A stretch of DNA of 64,000 nucleotides from Streptomyces poonensis (lineage in GTDB: Bacteria; Actinomycetota; Actinomycetes; Streptomycetales; Streptomycetaceae), in contig NZ_BMVW01000002.1 in NCBI RefSeq assembly GCF_014650915.1, positions 124,001 through 188,000 on the forward strand. Reading direction: 5' to 3'. The translations under genes and the position numbers were made by a program. Of this stretch, positions 30,217 through 38,515 are shown in pieces; position 1 is the stretch's first letter; each line of letters begins with the position of its first letter. The notes under the pieces were generated by a model, which ran no database searches, was not told the DNA's origin, and saw only the letters and a list, made by a program, of their open reading frames with translations.

Positions 30217-30786
30217 ATGCACCGCATGGATGACCGCCCCGCGCGATGGAGCCAGGCAACCGTCTACCCCGACATGTGGGCCGATCCGGACGACGACCCC
30301 CGCAACAGCGAAGGGCCCGGTCCGGACGGCGAGCTCGCGACACTGGGGGGCTATCTGGCGGACTACCGCATGACGCTGCGGATGAAGTGCGAGGGCCTGG
30401 ACGCGGAGCAACTGGCCCGGCGGTCGGTGCCGCCGTCGACGATGTCGCTGCTCGGCCTGATCCGGCACCTCGCCGAGGTGGAACGGGACTGGCGCAACTG
30501 GATCAGCGACGCCGACCCGCTGCCCAAGCTGTACGGCGAGCGTGACGCGGACTTCGACGGGGTTGTCGCGGAGCAGGCCGTGGTCGACGCCGCGTACCGC
30601 GATCTGGAGCGCGAGCAGGCCGCGACCGATGCCGCGCTGGCAGACCACCCGGACCTGGGCGAACGCGTGGGGAAGGACGGGATCGCGGTGCGGGAGCTGC
30701 TGGTGCACAGGATCGAGGAGTACGCCCGTCACTGCGGGCACGCCGACCTGTTGCGCGAGTGCGTCGACGGAAGAGTGGGCCAGTGA
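30217..30786 (+). CDS. DinB family protein (DUF664)
   Basis: 189 residues, a four-helix bundle metal protein. The family's His positions stand in GLIRHLAEVERDW and in HRIEEYARHCGHADLLRE near the C-terminus. Relatives include bacillithiol and mycothiol S-transferases; in an actinomycete a mycothiol-dependent role is reasonable but unproven. Two close ATG codons (30217 and 30226) are possible starts, with no strong ribosome site for either. Confidence 0.8.
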   Translation: MHRMDDRPARWSQATVYPDMWADPDDDPRNSEGPGPDGELATLGGYLADYRMTLRMKCEGLDAEQLARRSVPPSTMSLLGLIRHLAEVERDWRNWISDADPLPKLYGERDADFDGVVAEQAVVDAAYRDLEREQAATDAALADHPDLGERVGKDGIAVRELLVHRIEEYARHCGHADLLRECVDGRVGQ

Positions 30787-30945
30787 CGACGGCCGCCGAG
30801 ATTCCCACCGCGGCCGACCGGCCGTGACGACCGTGCGAGGCGTAGGAGCCCGCTCCCTGCCGCCCGGGAAGCGCAGCCGCTTCCTATAGATTCGATCACA
30901 TCCCGTCGGGAGAACGGGACCGGATCCACGCGTGAGGGAGCTCGC

Positions 30946-31524
30946 ATGGCCACCATCCACCGCACCACCATGACGCCCACCAAGCTGGAGCTGCTCACCG
31001 AGTGGCTGCCGAAGCAGAGCTGGTACGTGGGCGCCTCGGGAACGCCGGAACTGGTCAAGGCCGGTGGGTTCCGGCTGGACGATCCGGAGGGCGAGGTGGG
31101 GATCGAGTTCATGGTCGTGGCGGACACCGACGGGCGGGAACCGGTGGCGTATCTGGTGCCGATGAGCTACCGCGGCGCGGCGCTGGAGGGCGTCCCCGAC
31201 GAGGCGCTGATCGGCACCTCGGAGCATGGGGTGCTCGGTACCCGGTGGGTCTACGACGGCATCCACGACCCGGTGGTGATGGCACAGTTGCGCGCGCTCC
31301 TGCGCGGCGAGGCGGTGCCCCAGCAGCAGAGCGAGAGCGACACCCCCGACCCGACCGTCACCGTGCACGGCGCCGGCCCGCAGGGCGCGTTCGACGTTCA
31401 CGTCCACCGCGTCCTGCGGCCGGCGGAGGACACGGAGAGGTCGTCCACCCACCTCGTCGCCGGGTGGGCCTGGCCGGACGGAACGGCTGCACGCGGCGTA
31501 CTCGCGGCCGTGGTCCCGCGGTGA
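30946..31524 (+). CDS. Maltokinase N-terminal cap-like protein
   Basis: 192 residues. It matches the cap domain that precedes the kinase domain in actinobacterial maltokinases and stands alone in related proteins (MTPTKLELLTEWLPKQSWY, FRLDDPEGEVGIEFMVV, YLVPMSYRG, GTSEHGVLGTRWVYDG). No kinase domain follows, so it is not itself a maltokinase. It may be a regulatory or aminoglycoside-kinase-linked accessory. The ATG follows GAGGGAG at a good distance. Confidence 0.8.
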   Translation: MATIHRTTMTPTKLELLTEWLPKQSWYVGASGTPELVKAGGFRLDDPEGEVGIEFMVVADTDGREPVAYLVPMSYRGAALEGVPDEALIGTSEHGVLGTRWVYDGIHDPVVMAQLRALLRGEAVPQQQSESDTPDPTVTVHGAGPQGAFDVHVHRVLRPAEDTERSSTHLVAGWAWPDGTAARGVLAAVVPR

Positions 31525-31677
31525 GAAGCCGCACGGAGGGTGGGCGTCCGGTCATGGTCGGCGGTCCGCGGCGCTGTTCCGGTCAGCGCCCGCCGTGCTG
31601 CTCGGAGCCGGGTGACTCGATGTCCCGTACTGCCCGCATATGATCACCATGAAGGTCTCGTCCGGGAGGAACAGCGC

Positions 31678-32070
31678 GTGTGCGAAACCGTCGAAGCCGC
31701 GGGTGCGGATCCTGAGCCCGTCCCCCGTTCCTTGTGCGATGTGACGCGCCTCGTCGCCTCGCCCGCGTCCGCCGGAGTCGCGTGGAAGCTGACCGAGGCC
31801 GGGCGGCAGCTGGATGCGAATGTCGTCCATCTGCCGCCGGGCAGACGCGTGGACGCGCATGTCGAGCCGGATCTGGATGTGCTGCTCCTCGTCGTCGCGG
31901 GCGAGGGCACCGTGACCGGTGCCGACGGGAGTGAGGATCTCACGGAAGGGACGTTGCTGTGGCTCCCCCGTGGCAGCCGTCGCAGCCTTGCCGCGGGGGA
32001 TGACGGTCTGTCCTATCTGACGGTGCACCAGCGGCGCCCCGGCCTGTCGATTCGCCCCCGCAGGGACTGA
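31678..32070 (+). CDS. Small cupin-domain protein
   Basis: 130 residues. A single cupin barrel: LPPGRRVDAHVEPDLDVLLLVVAGEGTV (motif 1, with His and Glu/Asp metal candidates) and LTEGTLLWLPRGSRRSLAAG (motif 2, Arg in place of the usual His). GTG 31678 follows GGGAGGA at 8 nt; a longer frame begins at 31540 but lacks a ribosome site. Function unknown, likely small-molecule sensing or isomerisation. Confidence 0.7.
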   Translation: MCETVEAAGADPEPVPRSLCDVTRLVASPASAGVAWKLTEAGRQLDANVVHLPPGRRVDAHVEPDLDVLLLVVAGEGTVTGADGSEDLTEGTLLWLPRGSRRSLAAGDDGLSYLTVHQRRPGLSIRPRRD

Positions 32071-32103
32071 TCACCCCACGGTGACGAGCTGTTCGACGAC
32101 GCC

Positions 32104-32784
32104 ATGCTCCCGCCCGTCGGCACCTCGCCCGACCAGTACGCACAGCGCGCGGGCGACCGCGACGACCTCTTTCTCGTCCTGGACGACGACGGCACGGTGC
32201 GCGGCCACCGCGGCCCGTGCCGGGAGGTCTTCGCGACCCAGGACCTCGACCGGGTGCTGTACTTCGCCGCGGAGGAAGCGGTCCGTCATCTCGCCGAGTA
32301 CATCGTGGCCCGCTCTCCGGGGCACGGCCCGGTCGCCAACCTCGTCACCGGACAGGCCGAGATGCTGGACGAGATCGACCCCGCATGGGGAAGCGCGTTC
32401 CGCGGCGGCGGCATGGACGGCACACGGACGGCACAGCCGTGCGGACGGGACCCGTGGGAACGCCTCGCCCGGATCGCCGGCTCATGGCGCGAGCAGGCCC
32501 CCTACACCACCCTCGCCTTCTTCGCACGAACACGTCGCCGGGCATTCATCCGGATGTCGACGGAGTGTCACGCCCCGGCCACGCGCGCTGCCCATGAGCC
32601 AGGAAAGGCTCGGACGCGAGCACACACCACGAACAGGAGAACGGTACCGGTGAACGGCTTTCTCATGACTGTACTGGCCAAGGCGGCCATGGCGCTCGCC
32701 GAGGCCATCGTCGTACGCCTGGCGTTGGAACTCTGGGACACGTACGTGCGGTCGCGCGGCACCTCCGCACCCGCGACCGCCTGA
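32104..32784 (+). CDS. Hypothetical protein with doubtful 3' part
   Basis: The open frame gives 226 residues, but it looks composite. Residues 1-150 have normal G/C-biased codons and a soluble alpha/beta look (DRDDLFLVLDDDG, ATQDLDRVLYFAAEEAVRHLAEYIV). Residues about 150-182 (about 32550-32649) lose third-position GC bias and resemble non-coding sequence. The last 44 residues form a small membrane-type helix that could start on its own at GTG 32650. Either the first gene has lost its stop by mutation or both parts are one protein. No family recognised. Confidence 0.45.
   Translation: MLPPVGTSPDQYAQRAGDRDDLFLVLDDDGTVRGHRGPCREVFATQDLDRVLYFAAEEAVRHLAEYIVARSPGHGPVANLVTGQAEMLDEIDPAWGSAFRGGGMDGTRTAQPCGRDPWERLARIAGSWREQAPYTTLAFFARTRRRAFIRMSTECHAPATRAAHEPGKARTRAHTTNRRTVPVNGFLMTVLAKAAMALAEAIVVRLALELWDTYVRSRGTSAPATA
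32650..32784 (+). CDS. Possible separate small membrane protein
   Basis: 44 residues from GTG 32650, preceded by AGGAGA at 10 nt. It contains one amphipathic/hydrophobic helix (TVLAKAAMALAEAIVVRLALEL) and a short basic tail. Codon use becomes strongly G/C-biased again exactly here, which supports an independent gene in the frame of the longer upstream reading. Confidence 0.45.
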   Translation: MNGFLMTVLAKAAMALAEAIVVRLALELWDTYVRSRGTSAPATA

Positions 32785-32865
32785 CGTGACACGGACGCTT
32801 CCGTGAGCTGGGCAGCGTCGGCGCCGGGCAGGGCGGACCGCTGCTGAGCGCCGACGTGTGTGCCG

Positions 32866-33252
32866 TCAGGTCTTCGTCTCGGTGGACTCCTTCTCCCCCG
32901 GCTCCTCCTGACGCTCCATCCCTTCTTCCTTGCCCCGGCCGCGCAGAACGGCCGTGGCGCCGCCGATGGCCAGAGCGACGGGCCATTCGAGGGCTCCGGC
33001 CAGCGCGAGTGCGCCCAGGCCGCCGTAGAAGAGCACGTCCCCGGCCGGCAGCCGTGATGTGAGTGTCCGTGTGTTGGCCACGACGTCCCCCGCGGTGAAG
33101 TAGGGGATGCGGACCGGCGCGTGGACATCCAGTGTGTGCATACGCAGCGACTGCTCACCCCTGTCGGGAGATCGCGGCTGTTCCGTCTCCTTGGTGCGGG
33201 ATGTGCCGCGTGCCGCGGTGGTCTTGCGTCCAGTAGTGGCTGTACTAGGCAT
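32866..33252 (-). CDS. Small two-helix membrane protein
   Basis: 128 residues. A Lys/Arg/Thr-rich N-terminus of about 40 residues is followed by a short soluble part (DVHAPVRIPYFTAGDVVANT), then two hydrophobic segments (about 71-105: VLFYGGLGALALAGALEW and PVALAIGGATAVL) and a charged Glu/Lys tail. GAGGGGGTGG lies before ATG 33252. No family recognised; it resembles small actinobacterial envelope proteins. Confidence 0.6.
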   Translation of the reverse strand: MPSTATTGRKTTAARGTSRTKETEQPRSPDRGEQSLRMHTLDVHAPVRIPYFTAGDVVANTRTLTSRLPAGDVLFYGGLGALALAGALEWPVALAIGGATAVLRGRGKEEGMERQEEPGEKESTETKT

Positions 33253-33397
33253 CGCCACCCCCTCGATTCGTCCGAGTACGGTGTGCTGTGCGTACGCCCA
33301 TTCTCCCGCGCACACCGCGTCGGGGAAGCGTTCGCGGGCCACGGGCCGGTCTCTTCCGACGTCGGATCGTCCGGGCTCGTCCGGGCCCGTCCGGGGT

Positions 33398-35533
33398 CTA
33401 GTCCGACGACAGCCGTCGCAGGAGCTTGTCCAGGGTGATCGGCAGGTCCCGGACACGGACTCCGGTGGCGTGGTGCACGGCGTTGGCGATCGCCGCGGCG
33501 GTGCCGACGATGCAGACCTCGCCAATGCCCTTGGCCCCCATCGGGTTGGTGTACCGGTCCTCCGTATCCAGCCAGTACGCCTCAAGCGCGCCGACGTCGG
33601 CGTTGGTGGCGATGTGGTAGGCGGCGAAGTCGGAGTTGACCACGTGCCCGGTCCGGGGGTCGAGCACCCCCTCCTCGTGCAGCGCCATCGACAGGCCCAT
33701 GGTCATGCCGCCGAGCAGTTGCGAACGGGCCGTCCTGGGGTTGATCACCCGGCCCGCGTCGAACACCCCGAGCAGCCGCGGCACCCGCACCTCGCCGGTG
33801 CCGACATGGACCCGGACCTCGGCGAACTGGGCTCCGAAGCTGTACATCCCGTAGCGGGCGGCGTCGGCGTTGTCGGGCATGTCGGCGGTGACCTCAAGCC
33901 CTTGCGGGGGGACGGTGCCGCCGTGGCGGGACTCCATGAGCGCCCGCAGCCTGCGGGCCGTCTCGACGACGGACGTGCCCCAGCTGTTGATCCCCGAGGA
34001 GAGCCCGGCGGGCGAGGCGTCGGGCAACGCCGTGTCCCCGATCCGCAGTTCCACCTCCGCGACGGTGACGTCCAGCGCGTCCGCGGCGATCTGGGTGAGC
34101 GCCGTCCAGGTGCCGGTGCCGATGTCGGCGGCGGCGATCATGACCGTGTAGTGCCCGTCGGGGCCGACCCGGATCGTCGTGGCGTTGCCCGGGAAGCGGG
34201 GCGAGGGGTACGTCGAGGCGGCCACGCCCGTTCCGACCAGCCAGTCCCCGTCCCGCCGCGCCCGGACGGCGGGGTCGCGTCCTGCCCAGCCGAACCGCCT
34301 GGCACCGTCGCGGAGGCAGGCCACCAGGTGGCGGCTGGAGAACGGGAGGCCGGTCTCGGGGTGGCTGCCGGGCTCGTTGCGGATCCGGAACTCGACGGGA
34401 TCCAGACCGCAGGCGGCGGCCATCTCGTCCATGGCCGACTCGAGCGCGAACATGCCCTGGGCCGCTCCCGGCGCCCGCATGATCGTCGGCACCGGCAGGT
34501 CCAGGGGTGCCAGGCGGTGAGTGGTGCGCCGGTGAGGAGCGGCATACATCCAGCGGGTGCATTCCGCGACCTGTTCGGCGTACCCCTTGGCCTTGGCGGT
34601 CTGCTCGATCACGTCGTGGGCGATCGCGGTGAGCCGTCCGTCCGGGCCGGCGCCGAGCCGGACGAGCTGAACGGCGGCGGGCCGGTACCCGACCAGGGAG
34701 AACATCTGCCGGCGGGTGAGCGCGAACTTGACCGGCCGGTCGACGACCTGAGCGGCCAGCGCGGCGAGGACGGCGTACCCGTGCGGGGAGATCTTCGCGC
34801 CGAAGCCGCCCCCGACGTACGGGGAGACGACGCGGACCCGCCGCGGCTCGAGCCCGAGCGCGGCGGCGATCAGGTCCCGGCTCACGGTCGCGCCCTGCGT
34901 GGAGCAGTGGACCGTCAGCTCACCGCCCTTCCAGACGGCCACGGCGGTGTGCGGCTCCATCGGGTTGTGGTGGTTCATCGGCGTGGTGTACGTCGCGTCC
35001 AGCGCCACCTCCGCCGAGGCGAGAGCGGCTTCGACGTCTCCCAGGGCGGTGTCGGCCGGCGAGCCGTTCTGGAGTTCCCCGCGGCCCCGGCCGAACCTGG
35101 CCGCGTTCAGCGGCTTGTAGAGGTCGTCGCGATCGGGCCGCAGTACGACGTCGTGCGGCCGCTCCGCGCACTCCACGCGCACCAGGTGCGCGGCGTGCCG
35201 GGCGATCTCGGGAGTCTCGGCGATCACGCCACCGATGATCTGGCCGCGGTAGCGGATCTCGTCGGTCTGCAGCACCGCCAGTTCGGCGTCGTCGGCCACG
35301 GCCAGGCGCGGGGCGTCGTGGTGGGTGAGCACGGCGAGCACGCCCGGTTCGGCACGCGCGGCGGCGACGTCGAGGCCGGTGACGCGCCCGGCGGCGACGG
35401 TGGCCTGCAGCGGGTACAGGTAGGCGGGCCGCTCGACCGGGTGCTCGAAGGCGTAGGGGGCGGCGCCCCGGACCTTGGCCGGTGCGTCCAGCCGGTCGAG
35501 CGGTGTGCCGATGGCTCGCGGAACGATGCTCAC
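33398..35533 (-). CDS. Molybdenum hydroxylase, molybdopterin-binding subunit
   Basis: 711 residues, xanthine dehydrogenase/aldehyde oxidase family large subunit (CoxL/PaoC type). Catalyses hydroxylation of an aldehyde or N-heterocycle at the Mo-MCD or MPT cofactor. GGGFGAK is near residue 250, MRAPGAAQGMFALES near 340, and the active-site Glu stands in MGAKGIGEVCIVG near 670. Its GTG start overlaps the FAD-subunit stop (GTGA). Third gene of a three-subunit operon on this strand. No dedicated maturation factor (XdhC/MocA type) is in view. Substrate is likely an aldehyde given PaoABC-like partners. Confidence 0.9.
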   Translation of the reverse strand: MSIVPRAIGTPLDRLDAPAKVRGAAPYAFEHPVERPAYLYPLQATVAAGRVTGLDVAAARAEPGVLAVLTHHDAPRLAVADDAELAVLQTDEIRYRGQIIGGVIAETPEIARHAAHLVRVECAERPHDVVLRPDRDDLYKPLNAARFGRGRGELQNGSPADTALGDVEAALASAEVALDATYTTPMNHHNPMEPHTAVAVWKGGELTVHCSTQGATVSRDLIAAALGLEPRRVRVVSPYVGGGFGAKISPHGYAVLAALAAQVVDRPVKFALTRRQMFSLVGYRPAAVQLVRLGAGPDGRLTAIAHDVIEQTAKAKGYAEQVAECTRWMYAAPHRRTTHRLAPLDLPVPTIMRAPGAAQGMFALESAMDEMAAACGLDPVEFRIRNEPGSHPETGLPFSSRHLVACLRDGARRFGWAGRDPAVRARRDGDWLVGTGVAASTYPSPRFPGNATTIRVGPDGHYTVMIAAADIGTGTWTALTQIAADALDVTVAEVELRIGDTALPDASPAGLSSGINSWGTSVVETARRLRALMESRHGGTVPPQGLEVTADMPDNADAARYGMYSFGAQFAEVRVHVGTGEVRVPRLLGVFDAGRVINPRTARSQLLGGMTMGLSMALHEEGVLDPRTGHVVNSDFAAYHIATNADVGALEAYWLDTEDRYTNPMGAKGIGEVCIVGTAAAIANAVHHATGVRVRDLPITLDKLLRRLSSD

Positions 35534-36519
35534 GGTGACCTCTCCGCCAGATCGAGGAGGGTGTCGACGATGACGTTGCGCGCGAGCGGGACCTTGAACG
35601 CGTTGCCGGGCAACGGCCGGGCGGCGGCCAGTTCGGCCTCCGCGGCGGCACGGAAGCGTTCGGCGGTCGCGGGCGCGCCCCGCAGTGCCCGCTCGGCCGT
35701 GGTGGCCCGCCACGGTTTGTGGGCCACACCGCCCAGCGCGATGCGTACGTCGCGTACGGCACCGTCGGCGATGTCCAGCACGGCGGCGACGGAGACCAGT
35801 GCGAACGCGTACGAGGCACGGTCGCGGACCTTGCGGTAGCGGGACCTCGCCGACCGTGCGAGCGGCGGCACGTCCACGGCCATGATCAGCTCGCCGTGGT
35901 TCAGGACGGTGTCGCGCTCGGGCTCGTCGCCGGGCAGCCGGTGCAGCTCGGTCAGCGGGACGGTCCGTTCCCCGTCCGGCCCGCGGGTGCGGACGAGCGC
36001 GTCGAGCGCGGCCAGCGCGACGGCCATGTCCGACGGGTGCGTCGCGACGCACTGCCGCGACCAGCCGAGAACGGCGAGTTCGCGGTGGTGCCCGTCCCGT
36101 GCCGGGCAGCCCGTTCCCGGCTCGCGCTTGTTGCACGGAGTGGTGAGGTCCTGGAAGTACACGCAGCGCGTGCGCTGGAGCAGGTTCCCGCCCGTGGTGG
36201 CGACATTGCGCAGTTGCCCCGAGGCAGCCGCCAGCAGCGCCTGGGAGAGCACCGGGTAGCGCCGCCGGACCGTGCGGTCGGCGGCCAGTTCGCTGTTGGT
36301 CACCGTGGCCCCGATGCGCAGGGTCCCGTCGGGCAGTCGCTCGATCCGGTCGCAGGCCAGCCGCCGGACGTCGACAAGCAGCTCCGGCGTGGTCACGCCC
36401 AGCCTCATCAGGTCGACGAGGTTCGTACCGCCGGCGAGGAACGCCCCGTTCGGGGCCTGGGCGAGCATCGCGACCGCCGTCGGTACGTCGTCGGCGCGCT
36501 GGTAGCGGAACGGTTTCAT
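35530..36519 (-). CDS. Molybdenum hydroxylase, FAD subunit with extra Fe-S site
   Basis: 329 residues, CoxM/PaoB type. FAD-binding loops are seen in NGAFLAGGTNLVDLMRLG and TGGNLLQRTRC. Cys residues in TRCVYFQDLTTPCNKREPGTGCP followed by a Cys in SRQCVATHPSD match the extra [4Fe-4S] cluster of E. coli PaoB (YagS), a mark of periplasmic-type aldehyde oxidoreductases. The ATG overlaps the stop of the 2Fe-2S subunit gene. Codons and GC match neighbours. Confidence 0.9.
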   Translation of the reverse strand: MKPFRYQRADDVPTAVAMLAQAPNGAFLAGGTNLVDLMRLGVTTPELLVDVRRLACDRIERLPDGTLRIGATVTNSELAADRTVRRRYPVLSQALLAAASGQLRNVATTGGNLLQRTRCVYFQDLTTPCNKREPGTGCPARDGHHRELAVLGWSRQCVATHPSDMAVALAALDALVRTRGPDGERTVPLTELHRLPGDEPERDTVLNHGELIMAVDVPPLARSARSRYRKVRDRASYAFALVSVAAVLDIADGAVRDVRIALGGVAHKPWRATTAERALRGAPATAERFRAAAEAELAAARPLPGNAFKVPLARNVIVDTLLDLAERSP

Positions 36520-37100
36520 CGGCGTGCCGCTTCCGCGATGGCCGGCCGGATGTTGGCGTAGGCGCCGCAGCGGCACAGGTTGCCGCTCATCCGCTCGGCG
36601 ATTTCGGCGTCGTCGAGGACGACTTCTTCGGCCTCGACGGCTTGGTGGGTTTGGTGGGTTTGGTGGGTTTGGTGGGCTTGATTGGGTTGACCGGGTTGAC
36701 CGGGTTGATCGGCGTCCGGATCGGCGCTCACCGCGCTCGGCCAGCCCGCCCGCGCCTCCGCCAGCATCCCGACCGCCGAGACGATCTGGCCCGGCGTGCA
36801 GTAGCCGCACTGCAACGCGTCGTGCTCGATGAACGAGCGCTGCATGGGGTGCAGGCCGTCACCGTCGGCCAGCCCGGCGGCCGTGACGATCTCCACGTCC
36901 TCGTACGCCACCGCCAGCGCCAGACAGCTGAGGGCCCGGCGGCCGTCGAGCAGTACGGTGCAGGCGCCGCACTGCCCGTGATCGCAGCCCTTCTTCGGGC
37001 TGGTGATCCCGAGCCGTTCGCGCAGCGCGTCCAGCAGGCTCGTGCGGGTGTCGACGACGAGGGCGTACTCCTGCCCGTCGACCCGCAGCGTGATCTTCAT
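36516..37100 (-). CDS. Molybdenum hydroxylase, 2Fe-2S subunit with repeat insert
   Basis: 194 residues, CoxS/PaoA type. The plant-ferredoxin site CDHGQCGACTVL is near residue 40; the helical second cluster has CGYCTPG and NLCRCGAY. Between the last two motifs there is an insert of about 35 residues (DQPGQPGQPNQ, then HQT repeats), encoded by eight 9-bp tandem units, where relatives have a short helix-loop. No Tat signal is seen, unlike E. coli PaoA, so the complex is probably cytoplasmic. GTG 37103 is an alternative start one codon upstream. First gene of the operon. Confidence 0.88.
   Translation of the reverse strand: MKITLRVDGQEYALVVDTRTSLLDALRERLGITSPKKGCDHGQCGACTVLLDGRRALSCLALAVAYEDVEIVTAAGLADGDGLHPMQRSFIEHDALQCGYCTPGQIVSAVGMLAEARAGWPSAVSADPDADQPGQPGQPNQAHQTHQTHQTHQAVEAEEVVLDDAEIAERMSGNLCRCGAYANIRPAIAEAARR
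36642..36713. repeat. 9-bp tandem repeat, eight degenerate copies
   Basis: TTGGTGGGT occurs three times and once as TTGGTGGGC, then four diverged units (TTGATTGGG, TTGACCGGG twice, TTGATCGGC). It lies in frame inside the 2Fe-2S subunit gene and encodes a Gln/His/Pro-rich insert. Confidence 0.9.
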
Positions 37101-37287
37101 GTCCACGGGGCACTCCCCCAACACCACGTGCCGGGACTACGGCAGACACTGCCACTGCACGACAGAGCCTCCCGCGAAGTCCCGTCAGGGGCAAAGCCGT
37201 TGGGCTTCGGCAAGCCAAGACGATCAGCATGCTCCGGGCGGCGGCGGAACCTTGTCGGGTGCGACGGCCGAGACCCATGATGTCCGC

Positions 37288-37515
37288 GTGAACATCCACC
37301 AGGAGGGAGGGTCGCGGGGGACGCCCGCCGGGTCGGTCGCGCTGGCGCTCGGCGGCTTCGGGATCGGCCTCACCGAGTTCGTGATCGCGGACCTGCTGCC
37401 GCAGGTGAGCCGGGATCCGGACGTCTCCGAGGCCGCGGCCGGGTGGCCCGTCTCGGGATAGGCCCTCAGCGTCGCGATCGGCGCGATCCTGCTGACCGCC
37501 GCCACGACCCGCCGT
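37288..37515 (+). pseudogene. MFS transporter, N-terminal fragment with nonsense codon
   Basis: From GTG 37288 the sequence encodes helix 1-2 of an AraJ/DHA1-type drug transporter (ALALGGFGIGLTEFVIADLLPQVS, SEAAAGWPVSG). A TAG at 37459-37461 falls where relatives have Tyr in the G-Y-A-L motif; reading on gives ALSVAIGAILLTAATTR. Similarity ends near 37515, where sequence in the opposite orientation begins. The gene is dead. Confidence 0.7.
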
Positions 37516-37662
37516 TCGGTGCCCTGGTCGGCGAACGTCTCGGCCTCCAGGCCGAGCGTCACGATCGCGGCGCCCACGTACAGCGGCGCGGTGTAGCCCA
37601 GGCCGGCGCTGATCGCGAGGCCGCCGAGCCAGGCGCCGAGGGCGTTGCCGACGTGGGCGCGG
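37515..37662 (-). pseudogene. MFS transporter, C-terminal fragment, inverted
   Basis: On the minus strand, HVGNALGAWLGGLAISAGLGYTAPLYVGAAIVTLGLEA matches the end (helices 11-12) of the same DHA1 transporter type whose N-terminus lies immediately beside it on the plus strand. The middle of the gene is missing. This looks like a deletion joined to an inversion of the remnant. Confidence 0.6.
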
Positions 37663-37763
37663 CACCTTATCGGCGCTGCCGTCGGCAACGACGAGGCCAC
37701 CACCCGGCGAGGGCGGGAGCAAGTGCGTTGCGCACGCCTGGCCTGCCGTGGTTGGCTCCCGCG

Positions 37764-38432
37764 GTGAATCTTCTGTTGACGTCCGGCGGCCTGCGCAACG
37801 AAACCTTGCGGGAAGCGCTGCGGGACATGCTGGGAAAGCCCTTCGGGTCCGCGAACATCGTGTACATACCGACGGCGTCCGTCGCCGAATCCGGGGACCA
37901 CGGGTGGTTCGTCGCGGACATCAACCGACTGCACGGCCTCGGCTGGCGGGAGTTCGACGTCCTGGAACTGAACGGTCTGCCGCAGAAGACGGTGCTCGAC
38001 CGACTGCTCCGTGCCGACGTCGTCCACGTCGGCGGCGGCAACCACTACCACCTCGCGCGCAGCATCACCGGGAACGACCTCGCCGAAGGCTTTCTGAGGG
38101 CGCTGGAGAGCCGGGTCTACGTAGGAGTGAGCGCCGGATCGATGATCTTCAGCCGGAACCTCACGGAACACTCCGCCGACGTCATCGGGGACGCCGGCGA
38201 CCTGCACGCACTCGGCGCGACGACCGTGGAGCCGCCCTTCGGGCTCTTCGACTGGTATCTGAAGCCGCATCTGTACTCGCCGGACTTCCCGGAGCGGGAC
38301 GACGCCTGGGCAGATCGCATCGTCGAACGGGCGGACTTCCCCGTCCACTTCATCGACGACGAGACCGCCGTCCGCGTCAGTGACGACAAGGTGGACGTCG
38401 TCTCCGAAGGCCGGTGGCGGTTCCATCCGTAA
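37764..38432 (+). CDS. Peptidase S51-like (dipeptidase E family) protein
   Basis: 222 residues, class-I glutamine-amidotransferase-like fold. The nucleophile elbow GVSAGSM carries Ser near residue 125 as in dipeptidase E, and HVGGGNHYHL forms the preceding loop. Start LLLTSGGLRN is typical for the family. The likely reaction is hydrolysis of Asp-X dipeptides; cyanophycinase-like activity is a relative. Start GTG 37764. It follows the MFS pseudogene and converges on the cellulase gene. Confidence 0.85.
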   Translation: MNLLLTSGGLRNETLREALRDMLGKPFGSANIVYIPTASVAESGDHGWFVADINRLHGLGWREFDVLELNGLPQKTVLDRLLRADVVHVGGGNHYHLARSITGNDLAEGFLRALESRVYVGVSAGSMIFSRNLTEHSADVIGDAGDLHALGATTVEPPFGLFDWYLKPHLYSPDFPERDDAWADRIVERADFPVHFIDDETAVRVSDDKVDVVSEGRWRFHP

Positions 38433-38445
38433 GGCGTACGCGGCA

Positions 38446-38487
38446 ACCGGCCGGTGCACCGCCACGAGGGGCGCCGCACCGGCCGGT
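38446..38487. terminator. Bidirectional terminator hairpin
   Basis: 12-bp perfect stem (38446-38457 with 38476-38487) between the convergent peptidase (ends 38432) and cellulase (ends 38516). Confidence 0.7.
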
Positions 38488-38515
38488 CCTCACCGATTCC
38501 GGCGTTGCCGGTGAT

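Noticed and set aside
24505-33252. A biosynthetic gene cluster around the FAD oxidoreductase and sensor pair
   Set aside because: No core synthase, carrier or tailoring set; the genes are unrelated.
36642-36713. CRISPR-like array
   Set aside because: Units are 9 bp and contiguous without spacers; it is a tandem repeat in a coding sequence.
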